The position numbers and the translations under genes were made by a program. Below the pieces are notes generated by a model. It was given only the letters and a program-made list of their open reading frames with translations. It had not been told where the DNA came from and did not search any database. This document shows, piece after piece, positions 36,452 through 39,532 of a stretch of 39,532 nt of DNA (positions are counted from its first letter, which is position 1; each line of letters begins with the position of its first letter). The stretch is from Gammaproteobacteria bacterium (lineage in GTDB: Bacteria; Pseudomonadota; Gammaproteobacteria; Arenicellales; Poriferihabitantaceae): positions 1-39,532 of the forward strand of contig JAUILZ010000028.1 in the NCBI GenBank assembly GCA_030432755.1, given 5' to 3'.

Positions 36452-37843
36452 TCAGGCCGGTTTCCGGGATCCGGCCGGATCAATCGGCGCATTGTCGCGC
36501 CCAACCAGTCGTTCCATCCACAGCCCATGGCGGAGTAGTGGAACTTCGCCGCGCGGCTTGCCAACGAGTTGCACCGCGAGTGGGATGCCGGTATCGCCTG
36601 TCGCCACGGGCAGGGTGAGCACGGGCAGCGCCGTCATGGTGGTGGCATAGGCGATGGCGAGCCAGCGGTAATAGTCAGGGATCGCGACGCCGCCGTCAAA
36701 GCCGGGGTAGCGCGTCTCCGCGGCCAGGGCGCCGACGCTGGTTGCGGGACAGACCAGTAGATCGAAAGCAGACATGATTGCCGCAGAGCGCGCTACGATA
36801 CCGCCCTGCATCCGCTGCGCTTCTCGCAGGGTGGCGGCATCGAGGTCGAGTCCATGTTCGACGTTCCACGCGACCTCGGCCTTGACCACTCCGGGATGCG
36901 CCGCCAGCGTCTCCTCGAGCGAGACCGCATAGCCGTGGGCGCGCAGGGTATCGAAGGCATCGTGTACGCCGGCGAGATTGGGCGCCGCTTCCTCTACCTG
37001 GCAGCCCGCCGCGGCCAACCGGGCGGCGAGGTCATCCACCACCGCGGCAACATCATCGCTGACCTGCGTTACACCGAGGTCGCGGCTGATCGCGACCCGC
37101 AGCGGTTGTTCCGCTTCCAGCTGCGCATCGCGAAGCCCGGCGGGTGGTTCGTCAAACAGGACGGCGGTGAACAACGCGAGATCCGAAACGTCGCGCGCCA
37201 TGGGACCCTCCTGGCCAAGCACGTCGAATGGCAGATAGGGCGCGGCCGAGGAAATTTTGCCCGGAGAAGGCCGCAGGCTGGTTACGCCACAAAACGCCGC
37301 CGGCGTGCGCAGCGAGCCGGCCATGTCGGATCCCTGTGACAGCCAGGCGCATCCTGCGGCAAGGGAGGCGGCAGCGCCACCGGATGATCCACCGGAGGCG
37401 CAATCCGTATTATACGGACTGCGGGTGAGCCCGAAGACATCGTTGAAGGTTATGCCGCCGGTGCCGAATTCCGGGGTATTCGACTTGGCGTAGACGATGC
37501 CGCCGCGCGCCTCGATTCGCTCTACCATGGGATCCGATCCGGCTGGCACGTGATCGCGATAGATCGCGCTGCCATAGGTCGTGCGCACGCCGGCGACGTC
37601 GGTGAGATCCTTGATCGTGACGGGCAGGCCCCTCAGCGGACCGCGCTGACCCATGGGTAACGATGCCAGGCGCGCCGCGTGTTCGCGCGCGCGCTCGAAA
37701 CACAGCGTGGGCAGGGAATTGATCGCCGGATCAACGGCATGCACCCGCTCCTCGATGGAATCGAGCAGGTCCCGCGGAGTCAGTTCCCCCCGTTCCAGCA
37801 GCGCGATGATCTTGCGCGCGCCGAGGCGCCAGGGCTCCGTCAT
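36452..37843 (-). CDS. Amidase (amidase-signature family)
   Basis: This is a cytosolic amide hydrolase of 463 residues. The Ser-cisSer-Lys triad is readable: Lys78 in TIKDL, cis-Ser153 in ASGGSSGGAAAS, and nucleophile Ser177 in GSDMAGSLRTPAAFCG. The usual GGS around the nucleophile is AGS here, as in some family members including the nylon-oligomer amidase NylA. The family covers many substrates (aliphatic and aryl amides, cyclic amides), so the substrate is open. GatA of the tRNA amidotransferase is excluded because no gatB/gatC adjoin and the C-terminus differs. It begins 7 bases after the HIT gene and precedes the dipeptide importer, suggesting a role in amide or peptide catabolism. Confidence 0.88.
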   Translation of the reverse strand: MTEPWRLGARKIIALLERGELTPRDLLDSIEERVHAVDPAINSLPTLCFERAREHAARLASLPMGQRGPLRGLPVTIKDLTDVAGVRTTYGSAIYRDHVPAGSDPMVERIEARGGIVYAKSNTPEFGTGGITFNDVFGLTRSPYNTDCASGGSSGGAAASLAAGCAWLSQGSDMAGSLRTPAAFCGVTSLRPSPGKISSAAPYLPFDVLGQEGPMARDVSDLALFTAVLFDEPPAGLRDAQLEAEQPLRVAISRDLGVTQVSDDVAAVVDDLAARLAAAGCQVEEAAPNLAGVHDAFDTLRAHGYAVSLEETLAAHPGVVKAEVAWNVEHGLDLDAATLREAQRMQGGIVARSAAIMSAFDLLVCPATSVGALAAETRYPGFDGGVAIPDYYRWLAIAYATTMTALPVLTLPVATGDTGIPLAVQLVGKPRGEVPLLRHGLWMERLVGRDNAPIDPAGSRKPA

Positions 37844-37850
37844 GAATGCA

Positions 37851-38207
37851 CTATCGAGGCCGGCTCAGCATCGGTCCCAGCGGTCGGCCGCCGAGGAGAT
37901 GCATGTGCAGGTGAAACACCTCCTGGTTGCCATGACGCCCGCAGTTGACGAGCAGGCGATAGCCGTCTTCGGCGATGCCTTCCTCCTCGGCAAGTCTCCT
38001 GGCCACGATGAACAGGCGCCCCAGCACCGCGGCGTCGGCATTGCTCACGTCGTTGACCGTGGGAATGATCCGGTTGGGAATGATGAGGACATGGGTCGGC
38101 GCCTGGGGATTGATGTCACGGAACGCGGTGACCTCGTCATCCTGGTAGAGGATGTCCGCCGGGATCTCCTTGTTGACGATCTTGCTGAACAGAGTTTCTT
38201 CGACCAT
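37851..38207 (-). CDS. hinT: HIT family protein (HinT-like purine nucleoside phosphoramidase)
   Basis: This 118-residue histidine-triad protein matches HinT in length and in sequence: [20 protein letters not shown], then [19 protein letters not shown]. The triad motif is [10 protein letters not shown], with His99, His101 and His103, the last-but-one being the nucleophile-type position. HinT hydrolyses AMP-N-linked conjugates such as AMP-lysine. It lies 13 bases after the ChaC-type gene and 7 bases before the amidase gene, probably in one transcript. Confidence 0.94.
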   Translation of the reverse strand: MVEETLFSKIVNKEIPADILYQDDEVTAFRDINPQAPTHVLIIPNRIIPTVNDVSNADAAVLGRLFIVARRLAEEEGIAEDGYRLLVNCGRHGNQEVFHLHMHLLGGRPLGPMLSRPR

Positions 38208-38220
38208 GGAAGGAGGGCAA

Positions 38221-38814
38221 TCAGGAATCGGGTTCGTCGAGATGCTTCGCCACGCGATGCAGTTCGGTGTTGCGTATGTTCATCCGGTCCATGTGCGACA
38301 CCGTGTTGACGACATAGGAGCGGTTGCAGCCGCGTTCGCCACGGGCATTGTTGACCACGCTGACGGTTTCCTCCAGCGTCAGCCGCGGCACGAAGTGAGG
38401 ATGGTCGGGCCTGGAGACGAATGTCAGCGCGGTGATACGTCGGCCGCCTTCCAGGGTGACCTGGACCAGCTTCGGGTCATAGGAGCCGATCAGCAGTTCC
38501 CGGTCGCAGAGGTAGTCCACCACTTCCGCGGTAAGGGCATGGGGCACGTGATAGGCATAGCCGTGGCAGGATCCACCGCGGTCGAGGCCGAGCACCAGGC
38601 CGGGATGGTCAACGGTGCCGCGATAGCGCACGGACCAGAGGCAGAGCCGGCGATGGTAGCCATGGAGCAGGGCGGGGTGCGCCTCGACGTATTCGAAGCC
38701 CGGGTCCCACATCAGCGAGCCATAACCGAACACCCAGAATTCCCCCTCGGGAACCGGGATCGAGTCGGGCGTGCCGTGGGGCAGGGCGGAGAGGTCGAAG
38801 TGGGGGAATTCCAT
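38221..38814 (-). CDS. chaC: Gamma-glutamylcyclotransferase, ChaC type
   Basis: ChaC-type enzymes split glutathione into 5-oxoproline and Cys-Gly. The 197-residue product contains the substrate-binding motif [15 protein letters not shown] (residues 28-42), [16 protein letters not shown], and the catalytic acid Glu106 in [10 protein letters not shown]. The C-terminal half, including CNRSYVVNT, fits the family. The released Cys-Gly could be a substrate for the dipeptide importer or peptidases, but this is inference. The upstream gap of about 90 bases shows no clear promoter. Confidence 0.92.
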   Translation of the reverse strand: MEFPHFDLSALPHGTPDSIPVPEGEFWVFGYGSLMWDPGFEYVEAHPALLHGYHRRLCLWSVRYRGTVDHPGLVLGLDRGGSCHGYAYHVPHALTAEVVDYLCDRELLIGSYDPKLVQVTLEGGRRITALTFVSRPDHPHFVPRLTLEETVSVVNNARGERGCNRSYVVNTVSHMDRMNIRNTELHRVAKHLDEPDS

Positions 38815-38905
38815 ACGGAAATCCAGGATGTTAGGTAGATGTTACTGGAGCCATCGCGCCGGTGACAAGCCGCGCCCCTGGAGGCAGGCGCTGACGTTGC
38901 GGCAG

Positions 38906-39532
38906 TCAGGACTGACGGGCGTAGCGCGCGAGGGCGTCGTCGATGTCGGCGATGAGGTCGTCGATATCCTCCAGACCGGCATGCAGCCTGAGGACCAGGC
39001 CTTCCTCCTCCCATCGCGTCGCGGTGCGGATGCCCGCCGGGTACTGCGGCACCAGCAGGCTTTCGTAACCGCCCCAGCTGAAACCCATGGAAAACAGCCG
39101 CAGGTGATCCACCATGGCGGCGAGGGCTTCACGTGGCCGCGGTTTGACGACGATGGAGAAGAGGCCACTCGCGCCGGTGAAATCCCGTTGCCACGTTTCA
39201 TGTCCGGGACAACCCGGAAGCGCGGGATGCAGTACCCGCAGAACTTCCGGGTGATCGGCGAGATGGCGCGCGAGGGCGAGGCCGCTGACCTGGTGCACCG
39301 GCATCCGCACCCCCAGGGTGCGCAGTCCGCGCTGGCCGAGGTAGACATCGTCCGGCGCGAGGGACTGGCCGAGCTGGTCGCGGCACTGGCGCACGCGGAA
39401 GTACGATTCCTCGCTGTCGCAGACCACCAGTCCGAGCATCGCATCGGCATGACCGACGATGTACTTGGTGGCGGCAATCACCGACAGCGTCACCCCGTGG
39501 TCGATAGGGCGGAAGTAGAGCGGCGTCGCCCA
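38906..39532 (-). CDS. metC: Cystathionine beta-lyase, C-terminal part (runs off the window)
   Basis: This PLP enzyme of methionine synthesis converts cystathionine to homocysteine, pyruvate and ammonia. Only the last 208 residues are in the window; the frame is open to its right edge and begins ATPLYFRPIDHGVTLSVIAA, typical of MetC. The PLP lysine is in TKYIVGHADAM (codon at 39464-39466). GLFSIVVKP and FSMGFSWGGYESL are also MetC-like, the latter distinguishing beta-lyases from many other trans-sulfuration enzymes. An internal GTG at 39493 is not the real start. The stop is at 38906-38908. Confidence 0.9.
   Translation of the reverse strand, partial: WATPLYFRPIDHGVTLSVIAATKYIVGHADAMLGLVVCDSEESYFRVRQCRDQLGQSLAPDDVYLGQRGLRTLGVRMPVHQVSGLALARHLADHPEVLRVLHPALPGCPGHETWQRDFTGASGLFSIVVKPRPREALAAMVDHLRLFSMGFSWGGYESLLVPQYPAGIRTATRWEEEGLVLRLHAGLEDIDDLIADIDDALARYARQS

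Noticed and set aside
36452..37843. Amidase gene as gatA (Glu-tRNA amidotransferase)
   Set aside because: No gatC or gatB nearby, length and C-terminus differ, and the nucleophile motif is AGS rather than the usual GatA form.

Overview
The window reads as chromosomal DNA of a GC-rich gammaproteobacterium. The evidence is the order rpsA-ihfB-lapA-lapB, an LPS-type heptose pathway, the Mfd/CsiV pair, ispD-ispF, and an S-methyl-5'-thioinosine phosphorylase (the bacterial purine-salvage variant known from Pseudomonas). Most of the sequence has GC-rich third codon positions. I cannot name the genus. I saw no rRNA, tRNA, CRISPR array, transposase or phage gene.

Layout, left to right. (1) 270-3801, plus strand: ribosomal protein S1, IHF beta, LapA and LapB (LPS assembly control). 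(2) 3888-12909, plus strand, tightly packed with overlapping starts and stops: an envelope-polysaccharide/LPS block. It holds UDP-glucose dehydrogenase, heptose-7-phosphate kinase, heptose epimerase HldD, RmlB, RmlA, a polyprenyl-phosphate-type GT2 with two membrane helices, a soluble GT2, and a GT2 fused to an SDR (sugar epimerase-like) domain. (3) 12927-16917, plus strand: thioinosine phosphorylase, then a YbbA/YbbP-type ABC ATPase and FtsX-like permease. A degenerate dRS3-like dispersed repeat follows at about 16949-17014. (4) 17090-21601, minus strand: AhpD-like protein, CsiV-family protein and Mfd. (5) 21664-24163, plus strand: IspD, IspF and a TTC38-like repeat protein. (6) 24151-38207, minus strand: a nitrogen/amide scavenging region. 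In transcription order it has a HIT protein, an amidase, a complete dipeptide ABC importer (DppA-B-C-D-F type), a complete polyamine ABC importer (PotA-H-I-F type) and two tandem serine hydrolases of the 6-aminohexanoate-dimer hydrolase (NylB)/beta-lactamase fold. (7) 38221-39532, minus strand: a ChaC-type gamma-glutamylcyclotransferase and the C-terminal part of a cystathionine beta-lyase that runs off the window.

The most striking signal is compositional. From about 26675 to 28684 the DNA drops to roughly 30-50% GC, while both sides are around 60% or more. Both edges fall inside genes (last codons of potF, C-terminal fifth of potH), with reading frames kept. This looks like a homologous replacement of potF-potI-'potH by DNA from a low-GC relative, unless it is an assembly chimera. 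A second point is the clustering of NylB-like hydrolases, an amidase and two amine/peptide importers, which suggests uptake and hydrolysis of small amides. A third is the GT2-SDR fusion that ends the polysaccharide block.
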